A stretch of 39,428 bases of DNA from Dethiobacter sp. (GCA_003605065.1 QZJM01000006.1:1-39428); one strand, 5' to 3'; positions 8,391 to 17,116 are shown, counted from the stretch's first letter. Notes: a model not told the origin generated them from the sequence alone. Numbers and translations: made by a program.

Positions 8391-8873
8391 ATGTTAACAA
8401 AGGAGAATAATGCATTGAAGGTTGCTCTGGCTTGTGATCATGCCGGTTTCCTGCTGAAGGAGCATATTAAAGAGTACCTGGCGGAAAAAGGAATATGCTG
8501 CGAGGATTTTGGTACTTTTGACGAAGAGCCTGTAGATTATCCCGATTTGGCGTATAAGGCTGCCAGTGCCGTACAAAAAGGAGCATATGACAGGGGGATC
8601 CTGGTTTGTGGGACGGGCATTGGCGTAGCTATTACGGCCAACAAACTGAAAGGGATCAGGGCGGCATTATGCTCTGATTATTTTTCTGCCCGTTGCGCCA
8701 GGGCCCACAACGATGCCAATATTTTGACGTTAGGTGCCAGGGTTATGGAAAAAGAACGGGCGCTAAAGATTGTGGACGTTTTCCTGGAAACTCCTTTTGA
8801 GGGTGGCAGGCACCTTAAAAGATTAAAGAAAATAGAAAAACTGGAGGATGAAAACTGTCTGAAAAAAATTTAA
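8391..8873 (+). CDS. rpiB: Ribose-5-phosphate isomerase B
   Basis: A RpiB/LacA-LacB family isomerase of about 160 residues interconverting ribose 5-phosphate and ribulose 5-phosphate in the non-oxidative pentose phosphate pathway. Visible motifs are VALACDHAGF near the N-terminus, DYPDLAYKAA, and the catalytic segment GILVCGTGIGVAITANK with the active-site cysteine, then CARAHNDANILTLGARV. The usual C-terminal length is present, with a short charged extension. Two starts are credible: ATG 8391 behind GGGGAG (about 8379-8384), and TTG 8415 behind AAAGGAG (8399-8405), the latter giving the canonical KVALACDH beginning. The frame also stays open upstream into ywlE, without support. Confidence 0.94.
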   Translation: MLTKENNALKVALACDHAGFLLKEHIKEYLAEKGICCEDFGTFDEEPVDYPDLAYKAASAVQKGAYDRGILVCGTGIGVAITANKLKGIRAALCSDYFSARCARAHNDANILTLGARVMEKERALKIVDVFLETPFEGGRHLKRLKKIEKLEDENCLKKI

Positions 8874-8942
8874 GGCCAACCCGGAAATATGCAGGGGGAA
8901 AGGGGGTGTAGGCCTGGTTTAAAGAATAAATCAGGCTTTAAA

Positions 8943-10220
8943 ATGACTGTTGAAGAAGGAAGCAGAAGGGGTATTTTACAGGTAGTAGATCCCCAGGTAG
9001 CAAGGGCTATAGAGGAAGAAAAACGCCGGCAGCAGGAAAAAATAGTGCTAATTGCTTCGGAGAATTATGTCAGCAAAGGAGTACTCGAAGCCCAGGGTTC
9101 CGTTCTTACCAATAAATATGCTGAAGGTTATCCCGGTCATCGTTATTACGGTGGGTGTGAGTATGTTGATATAGTAGAGCGCCTTGCTATCACCAGGGCT
9201 ATGGAACTTTTTCGGGCCGAACATGCCAATGTTCAGCCTCATGCCGGTGCACCAGCCAATATGGCTGTATACCTGGCTGTTTTAAAGCCGGGGGACCCTG
9301 TGCTGGGTATGAATCTGGCTCATGGCGGTCATTTAACCCACGGCAGTCCTGTAAATATTTCGGGCAAATATTATACTTTCCACAGTTATGGAGTGGATTC
9401 CCGGACAGGCTATATAGACATGGAAGAGGTTAAACAACTGGCCATAAAGCATCAACCCCGCCTTATTATTGCCGGTGCCAGTGCTTACCCGCGAAAACTT
9501 GATTTTGCTGCCTTTGAAGCTATTGCCCGTGAGGTTGGCGCTTATCTCATGGTTGATATGGCTCATATTGCGGGCCTGGTGGCAGCCGGCCTGCATCCCA
9601 ATCCTGTTCCCCATGCAGAGTTTGTTACCAGTACCACTCATAAGACCCTCAGAGGGGCCAGGGGAGGATTAATTCTCTGCCGCCGGGAGTTTGCCCGTAC
9701 CATTGACAAGGCGGTTTTTCCCGGAATTCAGGGAGGCCCCCTGATGCATGCTATCGCTGCCAAGGCGGTAGCCTTCAAAGAAGCACAGGGAGAAGAATTC
9801 TTCCTGTACCAGGAACAGGTTATCAAAAATGCCGGCATTATGGCTAAAAGGCTTTTGGAACGGGGCTTCGACCTTGTCTCCGGCGGGACCGACAATCATC
9901 TTATCCTGGTAGATCTGAGAAGCAAAAAAATAAACGGCAGGGAAACGGAAAAATTACTGGATGAAGTGGGGATTTCTGCTAATAAAAACGCTATCCCCAA
10001 CGATCCGGAAAGCCCCGTTGTTACCAGCGGGATCAGGCTGGGAACGCCGGCTGTAACTTCCCGGGGCATGAAGGAGTCGGAAATGGAAATTATTGCCGAC
10101 CTGATCAACCGTGCTGTTGAAGAGCGGCAAAATCCTGCAGCGCTTGACCGGATAAAGCGTAAAGTTAAAGAATTATGTGCTGATTTTCCCTTGTATCATG
10201 CTGCCACATATTTTCAATAA
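8943..10220 (+). CDS. glyA: Serine hydroxymethyltransferase
   Basis: A PLP enzyme of about 425 residues converting serine and tetrahydrofolate to glycine and 5,10-methylene-THF. Signatures are [57 protein letters not shown], and the PLP-lysine motif [13 protein letters not shown] with Lys234 when counted from 8943. The C-terminal [18 protein letters not shown] is also canonical. ATG 8943 gives a normal-length N-terminus but has no clear ribosome binding site. The upstream ATG 8889 is in frame and adds 18 unconserved residues, so the start is uncertain. It ends 15 nt before comEB. Confidence 0.95.
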   Translation: MTVEEGSRRGILQVVDPQVARAIEEEKRRQQEKIVLIASENYVSKGVLEAQGSVLTNKYAEGYPGHRYYGGCEYVDIVERLAITRAMELFRAEHANVQPHAGAPANMAVYLAVLKPGDPVLGMNLAHGGHLTHGSPVNISGKYYTFHSYGVDSRTGYIDMEEVKQLAIKHQPRLIIAGASAYPRKLDFAAFEAIAREVGAYLMVDMAHIAGLVAAGLHPNPVPHAEFVTSTTHKTLRGARGGLILCRREFARTIDKAVFPGIQGGPLMHAIAAKAVAFKEAQGEEFFLYQEQVIKNAGIMAKRLLERGFDLVSGGTDNHLILVDLRSKKINGRETEKLLDEVGISANKNAIPNDPESPVVTSGIRLGTPAVTSRGMKESEMEIIADLINRAVEERQNPAALDRIKRKVKELCADFPLYHAATYFQ

Positions 10221-10235
10221 GGAGGAGCTTTTAAA

Positions 10236-10679
10236 TTGAAACGGCCTTCCTGGGACAGCTATTTTTTGGAGATAGCCTCGGTAATTGCGGGACGGTCAAC
10301 CTGCCTGCGCAGAAAAGTAGGGGCCATTCTGGTTAAAGATAAGCGTTTGCTTACCACGGGTTATAACGGCGCGCCTGCCGGCCTGAAACACTGCCTGGAA
10401 ATAGGCTGCCTGCGCCAGGTAAAGAATATCCCTTCGGGGGAACGCCATGAATTATGCAGGGGGCTGCATGCCGAGCAAAATGCTATTATCCAGGCCGCTT
10501 TACATGGAGTTTCCATTAAGGGCGCAGATCTTTACTGCACCCATCACCCCTGTTCTTTATGTTCTAAAATGCTTATTAATTCCGGAGTAGAAAAGGTGAT
10601 CTTAAAGGAGGGTTATCCCGACGAACTGGCTCAGCAGCTGTTTAAAGAGGCGGAGATACAGGTTGTAACAATTACTTGA
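10236..10679 (+). CDS. comEB: dCMP deaminase (ComEB-type cytidine/deoxycytidylate deaminase)
   Basis: A 147-residue zinc deaminase that converts dCMP to dUMP, supplying dTMP synthesis. The zinc and catalytic residues are in GLHAEQNAI (His78, Glu80) and [13 protein letters not shown] (Cys106, Cys109). The N-terminal [30 protein letters not shown] is the family start. TTG 10236 is preceded by AAGGAGG (about 10219-10225). It closes the tsaC-to-glyA cluster; in many Clostridia dCMP deaminase and upp sit here just before the ATP synthase genes, but upp is missing. No clear terminator follows; the next 344 nt hold a probable structured RNA. Confidence 0.94.
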   Translation: MKRPSWDSYFLEIASVIAGRSTCLRRKVGAILVKDKRLLTTGYNGAPAGLKHCLEIGCLRQVKNIPSGERHELCRGLHAEQNAIIQAALHGVSIKGADLYCTHHPCSLCSKMLINSGVEKVILKEGYPDELAQQLFKEAEIQVVTIT

Positions 10680-10778
10680 TCCGGTTGTGTATACTAACCA
10701 TCACGGACCCTAGAGGTCACAACAATGGATAAAAATGCGTACTAAAGTATCAAGGCTCTACAGTGCTCTATACTAACT

Positions 10779-10991
10779 CCCCAATGGGGGGTAGCGCTGC
10801 GGGTGGCGTGAATTGTTGGAGTGGGCAAAAGCTCCTGGTGAAGCGAGGGCTGGAGGCGGTCCTGCCGGCATGGACGCCGGCAGCCGGCAGGCGAAAACGG
10901 GATGTGAGCTCTGCCGGGAAGGCCGCCGGAAGCTTGAGATGAGCTATTGAGCTTTCCACGACAACACCTGAACGACACCCCGCACGCTGCC
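10779..10991 (+). ncRNA. Candidate structured noncoding RNA of about 210 nt
   Basis: The 344-nt space between comEB and the flippase gene is free of convincing ORFs and highly self-complementary. A long outer helix can form: 10790-10796 (GGTAGCG) with 10985-10991 (CGCTGCC), 10798-10803 (TGCGGG) with 10979-10984 (CCCGCA), 10804-10805 with 10976-10977, and TGTTG (10814-10818) with CAACA (10962-10966). Inside it, CTGCCGGC (10862-10869) pairs perfectly with GCCGGCAG (10876-10883), and alternatively CCTGCCGG (10861-10868) pairs with CCGGCAGG (10884-10891). A CCCC-AAT-GGGG hairpin (10779-10789) abuts the 5' side. The region is richer in G+C than its flanks. The strand is inferred from the flanking genes; the helix alone does not decide it. 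Size and taxon would fit a raiA-type RNA, but I could not confirm any class. Confidence 0.6.
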
Positions 10992-11023
10992 ACACATTTA
11001 TATCCTTAAAGGAGTTTTTGTCG

Positions 11024-12043
11024 GTGGCGAAGCCTCTTCCTGCCTGGAAAAAAGGGCTGGGAATTTCCCTGGCTTTAAGCATTACAGCAGCGCTTTTTGT
11101 TTTCTTCCGCAACTTTAATGAAGATACCCTGGAAAGCCTGCTGACAGTCAGGGTTGAATACCTCTTAATTGCTGTCTTTATGGTTTTTTTCCTCTGGATT
11201 ATTGAAGGGTTACGCATCAGGCTGCTGGTCAGCACTCTTAGCAACCACAAAAGTATTTCACTTTTTGATGCGATGCAAATTTATTTACTGACCTTTTTTT
11301 TTGCTTCTGTAACACCGCTGGCAGCAGGAGAATGGCCTGCTCATATTTATGCTTTGAACAGGCAGGGGCTTTCCCTGGGAGAATCATCTGCAGTTACGGT
11401 TACGCGTTCTTTTTTAACCAGGTTTCTTTTTACCGTTACAGCCATTTCCTTTTTAATCATTTTCCGGGGCAGGCTGGTTCCTACTTTTCTTAACAGGGTC
11501 TTTTTGTATGCCGTTTTTGTTTCCGTTTTTACCTTACTTGGACTGCTTTTTCTCTTATGGAAACCTATGTTCCTGGAATGGATCCTGCAAAAAATAGGTT
11601 CTCTTGCCGGGGGGAAATATTTATTCGGTAAAAACTCTAAAGGGCAAAAAATATACTGGCGTTTGGGACAGGAATTCCAGGAGTTTCTCCATACCACACG
11701 CGCTCTCAATCGTTTTAAAATAGGAAATCTTATTATTATCAGCCTGTTAACCTTTACCTTTTGGCTTTGTTTTTTTAGTATTGCGCCCGTCATTTTACTC
11801 GGCCTTAACAAACCGGTGCCCTATCTCCAATCTTTAGTCTGGCAAATTGTGATACAGATGATTATTGTTTATATTCCCGTGCCCGGGGGAAGTGGTGTGG
11901 CGGAGTTGAGCCTGGCCAGTTTGTTTGTGTACTTTGTCCCCCCTTCTGTTCTGGGAATATTTGTTATGGTATGGCGTTTTTTTACATATTATATCCTGCT
12001 TTTTTTCGGAGGGTTAATCGCCCTTACCGTCTTGAAACCGTAA
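11024..12043 (+). CDS. Flippase-like integral membrane protein (LPG synthase TM / UPF0104 family)
   Basis: A protein of about 339 residues with roughly eight predicted membrane helices, of the lysylphosphatidylglycerol-synthase transmembrane (AglD/UPF0104) family. Family-like features are the first helix followed by the polar segment RNFNEDTLESLL, WIIEGLRIRLLV, LTFFFASVTPLAAGEWPAHIYAL, and the late VYIPVPGGSGVAELSLASL motif. It lacks the soluble aminoacyltransferase domain of MprF, so it is not a lysyl-PG synthase; lipid or polyprenyl-linked substrate transport is an inference from the family. GTG 11024 is chosen because AAAGGAG (11008-11014) lies 9 nt upstream; TTG 11018 is only 3 nt from it. 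It follows the candidate RNA directly. Confidence 0.85.
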   Translation: MAKPLPAWKKGLGISLALSITAALFVFFRNFNEDTLESLLTVRVEYLLIAVFMVFFLWIIEGLRIRLLVSTLSNHKSISLFDAMQIYLLTFFFASVTPLAAGEWPAHIYALNRQGLSLGESSAVTVTRSFLTRFLFTVTAISFLIIFRGRLVPTFLNRVFLYAVFVSVFTLLGLLFLLWKPMFLEWILQKIGSLAGGKYLFGKNSKGQKIYWRLGQEFQEFLHTTRALNRFKIGNLIIISLLTFTFWLCFFSIAPVILLGLNKPVPYLQSLVWQIVIQMIIVYIPVPGGSGVAELSLASLFVYFVPPSVLGIFVMVWRFFTYYILLFFGGLIALTVLKP

Positions 12044-12203
12044 CAAGGGGCCTTTTTCCGGATTGAACCCCCTTAATTATCTGGCAGGATTGAATATTTA
12101 AAATATAAAACTTTTAAATGTTCCTTGCAGGATTTTAAATCTGCCTGTAGAATGTTGATCAAGGTTTCAGTAAAGGGGACTGATCTGGCTGGAGGGTTTT
12201 TTT

Positions 12204-12449
12204 ATGTCTTCGGCCGGAAACGAAAAGCAGGTGAACCTGTTGTTCGGGTTTAAGCCGGAGGATTTATCCGGCCTGTTACTGGCAACGCGGCTTGCATTCT
12301 CCATAGTCTTGCCACTTATTACAGCTTTGCTGGTGGGCCGGTATCTTGGGCGCATCTTTGGTTATGAGGCCCTGTTTATTATTGTAAGTGTTCTTTCGGG
12401 TCTTTATGCCGGGTTCAGGCAAGCCATGAGGATGTTGCTGAAAAAGTAG
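12204..12449 (+). CDS. AtpI/AtpZ-like small membrane protein leading the ATPase operon
   Basis: An 81-residue protein with two hydrophobic helices (about 23-42 and 52-68). It looks like the AtpI/AtpZ class, which normally opens F-type ATP synthase operons and is linked to c-ring assembly or Mg2+/Ca2+ transport: ATRLAFSIVLPLITALLVGRYLGR, then FIIVSVLSGLYAGFRQAMRML. A GGAGG lies ahead of ATG 12204 in GGCTGGAGGG. Only 14 nt separate it from the first V-ATPase subunit, so it is the first gene of a V-type operon rather than an F-type one. The assignment is by eye at low sequence complexity. Confidence 0.7.
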   Translation: MSSAGNEKQVNLLFGFKPEDLSGLLLATRLAFSIVLPLITALLVGRYLGRIFGYEALFIIVSVLSGLYAGFRQAMRMLLKK

Positions 12450-12463
12450 AGGAGGTGAGGCAT

Positions 12464-12790
12464 TTGCTGACAGAAGTTCTTAAAGAGATCAGGGCTACGG
12501 AAGAAAAGGCAGATGATATCAGGCGCCGTGCCCTTGCAGAATCCCGCAGGATTATCCAGGATGCTGAGCGGAAATCGACGGAGATATTGCTGCAGAACGT
12601 AGCCAAAGCTGAAGAAGAGGGCAAGGAAATTATTACTGCCGCAGAAAAAGATGCCCAGAGTCAAATTATCCCTGTACAACAACGTGCAGATGAAGACATC
12701 GGACGGATTAAGGCAGCGGCTCGTGCCAAGCAGGAAAAAGCGATAACAATGGTGATGGAGAGGATCGTGAAGACCTATGGCTATAGCTAA
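12464..12790 (+). CDS. V-type ATPase peripheral stalk subunit G/H-like
   Basis: A charged, almost entirely helical protein of about 108 residues with heptad-like repeats (RRRALAESRRIIQDAERKS, AAEKDAQSQ) and a VMERIVKTYG end, typical of the V/A-ATPase stalk subunit that forms a heterodimeric coiled coil with subunit E (NtpF/AhaH). TTG 12464 is preferred because GGAGGTG (12451-12457) lies 6 nt before it; GTG 12455 falls inside that site. The gene overlaps the start of subunit I by 14 nt, which implies translational coupling. Confidence 0.85.
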   Translation: MLTEVLKEIRATEEKADDIRRRALAESRRIIQDAERKSTEILLQNVAKAEEEGKEIITAAEKDAQSQIIPVQQRADEDIGRIKAAARAKQEKAITMVMERIVKTYGYS

Positions 12791-14768
12791 AATGAACAAG
12801 GTTTACCTCATCGGCCACCAGGATGAAAAGGATAACACCCTCAGTATTCTCCAGCAGGTGGGGATGATGGAGATCGGCGATATCCAGGCCAAGGAAGCTT
12901 CCAAGGAAGCGTGGGCAGAGCTGGTGGAAGGCGACCATGAACAGGAATCATTGCAGGGGCTTGAGGCGCGCCTTACTGAGGTTCGTTTTGCTATGGATTT
13001 CTTGAACCGTTACTATCCGGTGAAAAAAAGTATGCTGGAAGCTTTAGGCGGCGACAGGAAGGCTGTCACCACTTCCGAGTTTGTGGCCAACGCTGCTGAA
13101 TGGAACCGGGTTGCCAGCGATATCTATCGCGAACTTCGTAAGACTGACGAAAAATTAATGTCGTTGCGTAATGAGGAAACGCGTTTACAGAACCTGAAAA
13201 CCCTTGTTCTTCCCTGGGAACAGCTGGCAGTGCCGTTGGAGGAAATTTATTCGACGGCATCGGTCTGTATCGAACTGGGGACGCTGCCCGCTGCAGAGCT
13301 TGCTGCCCTTCGCGAACGCTTGCTTGCAGCAGCCAAGGAAAGTTACCTGGCCGAAGTACATGTCGATCGTAACGAAGTCTACGTTTTCCTGGCCTACCCG
13401 GCAAGCCTTGCAGAAGAGGTGCGGGAAATTTTAAAGCAGGTTGGCTTTAACAAGCAGGTATTCCCCGCACTTGCCGGTACACCTGTGGAAATTCTGGCCA
13501 GGGTTGGACAAGAGTTGGTGATGATTGCGGAACAGCGCAAGGAGATACTGGCTGATACAGAAAAACAGGTTGAATTTCGTGACATTCTGAGTTATTATTA
13601 TGATTATCTTGTTATGGAACGGGATAAAAAGCAGGTTGTCACCAATCTTGCCCGTACCAATAATGCCTTTATTATGGAAGGGTGGATAAGGGAGAAGGAC
13701 CTGCCTGAACTGGAGAAAAAACTAAGTGCCGGCTGTGATACTGTGGTAGCGGTTGCCCGGGAACCGGAGCCAGGGGAGCATTTCCCCGTTTCACTGGAAA
13801 ACACGCGTTTAGTGGCCCCTTTTGAATTTATTACCACGCTTTACGGTGTGCCTCATCCCCATGGCGTTGATCCTACTTTAGCCTTAACGCCGTTCTTTGT
13901 AATGTTCTTTGGGCTATGTATGTCTGATGCCGGTTACGGGGTTGTAATTGCGGCTCTGGCTGCTCTGGCGCTCTGGAAATTGAAAATGAGCAAAATGGCC
14001 CGCAGGGTATTCTGGATTTTACTGGCCGGCGGTATTTCTACCATTATTTTTGGAGCACTGATCGGCGGCTGGTTTGGCGGCCTGATACCCCTGGAACCCT
14101 TATTTTTTAATGCCCTGCTTGATCCTATGCGCATGCTTGTCTATGCTCTTGCTATCGGCGTGTTTCAGATTTTTGTGGGTATGGGTATCCAGTTTTACCA
14201 CAACATCCGTGCCGGAAAAATTCTTGATGCCATTTCTGACCAGCTTTTTTGGGGCTTGTTTATTATCGGGTTGATAATGTTTGCTTTCCCTGAGTTGAAA
14301 GTAGTGGCTACAAACCTGTCGCTTGCTTCTGCTGCCGGACTGGTGCTTACCCAGGGGAGAGCGCAGACGGGTATTTTCAGGAAATTTCTTTCCGGGTTGT
14401 TTTCCCTGTACAATGTTACCGGTTTCCTGGGCGATATCCTCTCATATTCGCGCCTGCTTGCCCTTGGCCTGGCCAGCAGCGTCATTGCCATGGCCGTTAA
14501 CATGCTTGCTTTCATGCTGGGAGGGACCATTATCGGTTCCGTGCTGATGGTCATTATGCTGATTGGCGGGCATACTTTTAATATTGTGATTAATATCCTT
14601 GGCTCGTATGTCCACTCCAGCCGCCTGCAGTACCTGGAATTTTTTAACCGTTTTTTTGTTAGTGGCGGGCGCCCCTTTAAACCATTCAAGCTCAATACAA
14701 ACTATGTTGAGGTGACGGCAGACTGGCCGGGTGTTCCCCTGCAAAAGGCAGCCCAGTACAAGCTGTAA
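12777..14768 (+). CDS. ntpI: V-type ATPase subunit I (membrane stator)
   Basis: A 663-residue a-type subunit. The N-terminal half (to about residue 360) is cytosolic, with long helices that hold the peripheral stalks. The C-terminal half carries about seven to eight membrane helices and the ion half-channels. MAIAKMNKVYLIGHQDEKD is a typical beginning. A sequence near the membrane entry, FEFITTLYGVPHPHGVDPT, followed by LTPFFVMFFGLCMSDAGYG, is diagnostic of archaeal and bacterial subunit I. The conserved arginine that faces the ring carboxylate is most likely Arg559 in DILSYSRLLALGLASS. It starts inside the end of the stalk gene and leaves 80 nt before subunit K. Confidence 0.96.
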   Translation: MAIAKMNKVYLIGHQDEKDNTLSILQQVGMMEIGDIQAKEASKEAWAELVEGDHEQESLQGLEARLTEVRFAMDFLNRYYPVKKSMLEALGGDRKAVTTSEFVANAAEWNRVASDIYRELRKTDEKLMSLRNEETRLQNLKTLVLPWEQLAVPLEEIYSTASVCIELGTLPAAELAALRERLLAAAKESYLAEVHVDRNEVYVFLAYPASLAEEVREILKQVGFNKQVFPALAGTPVEILARVGQELVMIAEQRKEILADTEKQVEFRDILSYYYDYLVMERDKKQVVTNLARTNNAFIMEGWIREKDLPELEKKLSAGCDTVVAVAREPEPGEHFPVSLENTRLVAPFEFITTLYGVPHPHGVDPTLALTPFFVMFFGLCMSDAGYGVVIAALAALALWKLKMSKMARRVFWILLAGGISTIIFGALIGGWFGGLIPLEPLFFNALLDPMRMLVYALAIGVFQIFVGMGIQFYHNIRAGKILDAISDQLFWGLFIIGLIMFAFPELKVVATNLSLASAAGLVLTQGRAQTGIFRKFLSGLFSLYNVTGFLGDILSYSRLLALGLASSVIAMAVNMLAFMLGGTIIGSVLMVIMLIGGHTFNIVINILGSYVHSSRLQYLEFFNRFFVSGGRPFKPFKLNTNYVEVTADWPGVPLQKAAQYKL

Positions 14769-14848
14769 GGATGTAACGGTAGTCTGAGGGGTAAGTGGGG
14801 TAATAATTAATCCTATCATAAAAGTAATAAAAAGGAGGTATCATTACA

Positions 14849-15322
14849 ATGGAAGTAGGTTTAGGATTGGCTATACTAGGAGCTGCAGTTGCTACGCTTT
14901 TAGCGGGTATCGGCTCGGCAATCGGTATCGGTATTGCTGGTCAGACTGCTGCTGGTGTCATTAGTGAGGACCCCGATAAATTCGGTCTTACCATCGTGTT
15001 GACAGCTCTTCCTGGCACACAGGGCATTTACGGCCTGATTATGGGCTTTTTAATTCTTTTTAGGACTGGCCTGCTCGGTGGCGAGCTGGTTGCATTAACC
15101 ATCCCTCAGGGTTTAGCGCTTCTGTTTGCCGCCTTACCCATCGGTTTTGTGGGCTGGCTCTCCGCTATTTACCAGGGGAAAGCGGTAGCAGCTGGTATCC
15201 AGCTGATCGCCAAGCGTCCCGAGGAATTTGGTAAAGCTATGATTTATGGCGTTATGGTGGAAACTTACGCTGTGTTTGCCCTGCTTATGTCCATCATGAT
15301 TTTCATGTTTCTCCCAATCTAA
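14849..15322 (+). CDS. ntpK: V-type ATPase subunit K, Na+-type rotor ring protein
   Basis: A 157-residue four-helix proteolipid made of two fused hairpins. It aligns through most of its length with Enterococcus hirae NtpK. The Na+ ligands there are Leu61, Thr64, Gln65, Gln110 and Glu139; here the same positions are Leu54, Thr57, Gln58 (ALPGTQGIYG), Gln109 (AIYQGKAVAAG) and Glu138 (MVETYAVFA). The first hairpin has no acidic residue in its second helix, so there is one carboxylate per four helices, as in E. hirae. This predicts a sodium-coupled enzyme. AAAGGAGGT (14831-14839) before the ATG is the strongest site in the operon, fitting the high copy number of ring subunits. Confidence 0.95.
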   Translation: MEVGLGLAILGAAVATLLAGIGSAIGIGIAGQTAAGVISEDPDKFGLTIVLTALPGTQGIYGLIMGFLILFRTGLLGGELVALTIPQGLALLFAALPIGFVGWLSAIYQGKAVAAGIQLIAKRPEEFGKAMIYGVMVETYAVFALLMSIMIFMFLPI

Positions 15323-15344
15323 ATTTTAAGGAAGTGATTGCCTG

Positions 15345-15947
15345 ATGTCAGGAGCTGAAAAGCTTAAGGAAAAAATTATTACCGAAGCCAATGAGCAGGC
15401 TGATCAAGTCCTGAATGAGGCACGACGGCGTGCTGAACAGACCATGGCCAGGGGTGAGCAGGAAGCGGCTTCCAGGAAAAAAGCTCTTTTGGAGCAGGCC
15501 CGGGCACAGGCTGAGGAAAGACGTCGCCGTGCTCTAACGATAGCTGAACTGGATGCCCGTAAAAAGATCCTGACGGCAAAGGAGGAGCTGATTGAGGATA
15601 CCTTTAAACAGGCCCTTACGCGGTTACAGAGCATGGAACCGGGTGCCTACCAGGAGATAATTTTTCCTATGCTCCTCCATGCAGTACAAAGCGGAAAAGA
15701 AGAGATTATCGTGTCTTCTCAAGACCGGAAGCGTTTTACTTCAGAATTCCTGGCAAGCGTGAACCAGGCTCTTTCCCAGCAGGGGAAAGAAGGAAAGCTG
15801 ACGCTTTCCAAAGAAAGCCGTAAAATTCAGGGCGGGTTCATCCTGCGGGCTGGTGAAGTGGAAATTAACAGTTCTTTTGATTCCATCCTGCGCATGCAGC
15901 GTGACCAGCTGGAACCGGAAGTTGCAGCTGTACTCTTTAATGAATAA
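15345..15947 (+). CDS. ntpE: V-type ATPase subunit E (peripheral stalk)
   Basis: A 200-residue subunit forming the outer stalk with the G/H-like protein. The first 95 residues are a charged coiled-coil helix (KLKEKIITEANEQADQVLNEA, ARAQAEERRRRALTIAELDARKK). The C-terminal half is globular with LTLSKESRKIQGGFILRAGEVEINSSFDSIL, the conserved E-subunit end. ATG 15345 is preceded by AAGGAAGTGAT. It lies 22 nt after subunit K. It is followed by an unusual A-rich space of 167 nt before subunit C. Confidence 0.93.
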   Translation: MSGAEKLKEKIITEANEQADQVLNEARRRAEQTMARGEQEAASRKKALLEQARAQAEERRRRALTIAELDARKKILTAKEELIEDTFKQALTRLQSMEPGAYQEIIFPMLLHAVQSGKEEIIVSSQDRKRFTSEFLASVNQALSQQGKEGKLTLSKESRKIQGGFILRAGEVEINSSFDSILRMQRDQLEPEVAAVLFNE

Positions 15948-16114
15948 CTTGTTGCTTATTTGTTATGCATGGAGGTTGAGGTAGAATCCCAGGAAAAAAC
16001 AAAAACAGACAAAAAAGCAAAATTTACAGCATTATATTCTATTAAACAAAATAATATAAAATAAATGAAAAAGAGACAGTTTTTTACTTTTAAATGAGAG
16101 GAGGCCATGAAACG
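15948..16114 (+). other. A-rich spacer inside the ATPase operon
   Basis: All other joints in the operon are 80 nt or shorter. This spacer is very A/T rich (for example 16020-16075) and contains TTATATTCTATTAAA and AATATAAAATAAATG, which could hold an internal promoter or an mRNA processing site, ahead of the AGAGGAGG site of subunit C. The only small frame, 15969-16064 (31 codons), lacks a ribosome binding site. Confidence 0.45.
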
Positions 16115-17116
16115 TTGAGTAATGACCAGTATGCCTATGCTGTGGGTAGGGTGCGGGCTATGGAAACACGGCTTCTGGATCGGAGCAAGATTGAGCGGAT
16201 GGTGGAGGCCTCCAGTGCCGAAGAAGCGCTCAAAGTTCTCGGAGAAACTGAATATGCCGAGTACCTTGCTGGTTTGAAAAACATCTACGATTACGATACC
16301 ATGCTCGACCAGGAACTCCATCGTGTCTATCTAGAGCTGCACCGGTTCTCGCCGGAACCAGAACTGGTTGGCCTCTTTGCCTGCAAATTTGATTATCATA
16401 ATCTTAAAGTGCTCTTGAAAGCCCAAAAAATGGGTGAAAAAAGGGACGAATTGCTGGTCAGGGATGTAGGGAATATTCCTCTTGCGGTGTTAATCCGTGC
16501 CGTAAATGAAGAAGACTACACCAACTTGCCGTCCAAAATGCGGCAGGCAGCAGAGCAGATTTCAGAGGCTTTTCGTCTTGAGGCCAATCCGCAGCTTGTG
16601 GATCTGCTGCTTGACCGGGCTATGTTTTTGGAAATCTTTGAGAAACTGGAAAAATTAGATTCATCTTATCTGAAAGAATATTTCACATACCTGGTTGACC
16701 TGATAAATATCAAGACCTACCTGCGAGTTAAGCGGACCAACAATTCCAGAGAATTCCTGGAGCAGGCCTTGCTGCCTTTCGGGGAAAAAGACATGACCAG
16801 GCTTGTGCAGCTGGTAGATCCTCTGGAGGTTCTGGTTGACCGTCTCATGTCCAGCCGTTACGCCCAGTTCATTGAGGATGGTATCCAGACGTACCAGAAA
16901 ACCGATACACTGACCCGGTTTGAGAAGTTAGCTGACAATTTTCTCCTAAAACATGTAAAAAAGGCAAAATATGTAACATTCGGACCGGAACCGCTCGCCG
17001 CGTTCATTTTGGCAAAAGAAAACGAAATAAAAGTAATTCGCATTATCATGGTCGGCAAGATTAACCAACTGCCCACCGAAGAAATCAAGGAAAGGTTGCG
17101 TGATGTCTATGTATAA
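16115..17116 (+). CDS. ntpC: V-type ATPase subunit C (central stalk socket)
   Basis: A subunit of about 333 residues of the V/A-ATPase C (AC39/d-type) family that connects the rotor axle to the membrane ring. It starts YAYAVGRVRAMETRLLDRSKIERM and carries three helical repeats, with DYHNLKVLLKAQKMGEKRDELL and a C-terminal GPEPLAAFILAKENEIKVIRIIMVGKINQLP, which is the family ending. TTG 16115 is chosen because AGAGGAGG (16097-16104) is 10 nt upstream; ATG 16094 precedes that site. It overlaps subunit F by 14 nt. Confidence 0.93.
   Translation: MSNDQYAYAVGRVRAMETRLLDRSKIERMVEASSAEEALKVLGETEYAEYLAGLKNIYDYDTMLDQELHRVYLELHRFSPEPELVGLFACKFDYHNLKVLLKAQKMGEKRDELLVRDVGNIPLAVLIRAVNEEDYTNLPSKMRQAAEQISEAFRLEANPQLVDLLLDRAMFLEIFEKLEKLDSSYLKEYFTYLVDLINIKTYLRVKRTNNSREFLEQALLPFGEKDMTRLVQLVDPLEVLVDRLMSSRYAQFIEDGIQTYQKTDTLTRFEKLADNFLLKHVKKAKYVTFGPEPLAAFILAKENEIKVIRIIMVGKINQLPTEEIKERLRDVYV

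Noticed and set aside
10742-10993. Minus-strand open frames across the comEB-flippase gap (also 10768-11250)
   Set aside because: The products are rich in Arg, Cys, Pro and Ser with no domain, and the region is better explained by long RNA helices.
15969-16064. A 31-codon frame in the ATPase spacer
   Set aside because: No ribosome binding site, and low-complexity Lys-rich content typical of A-rich DNA.
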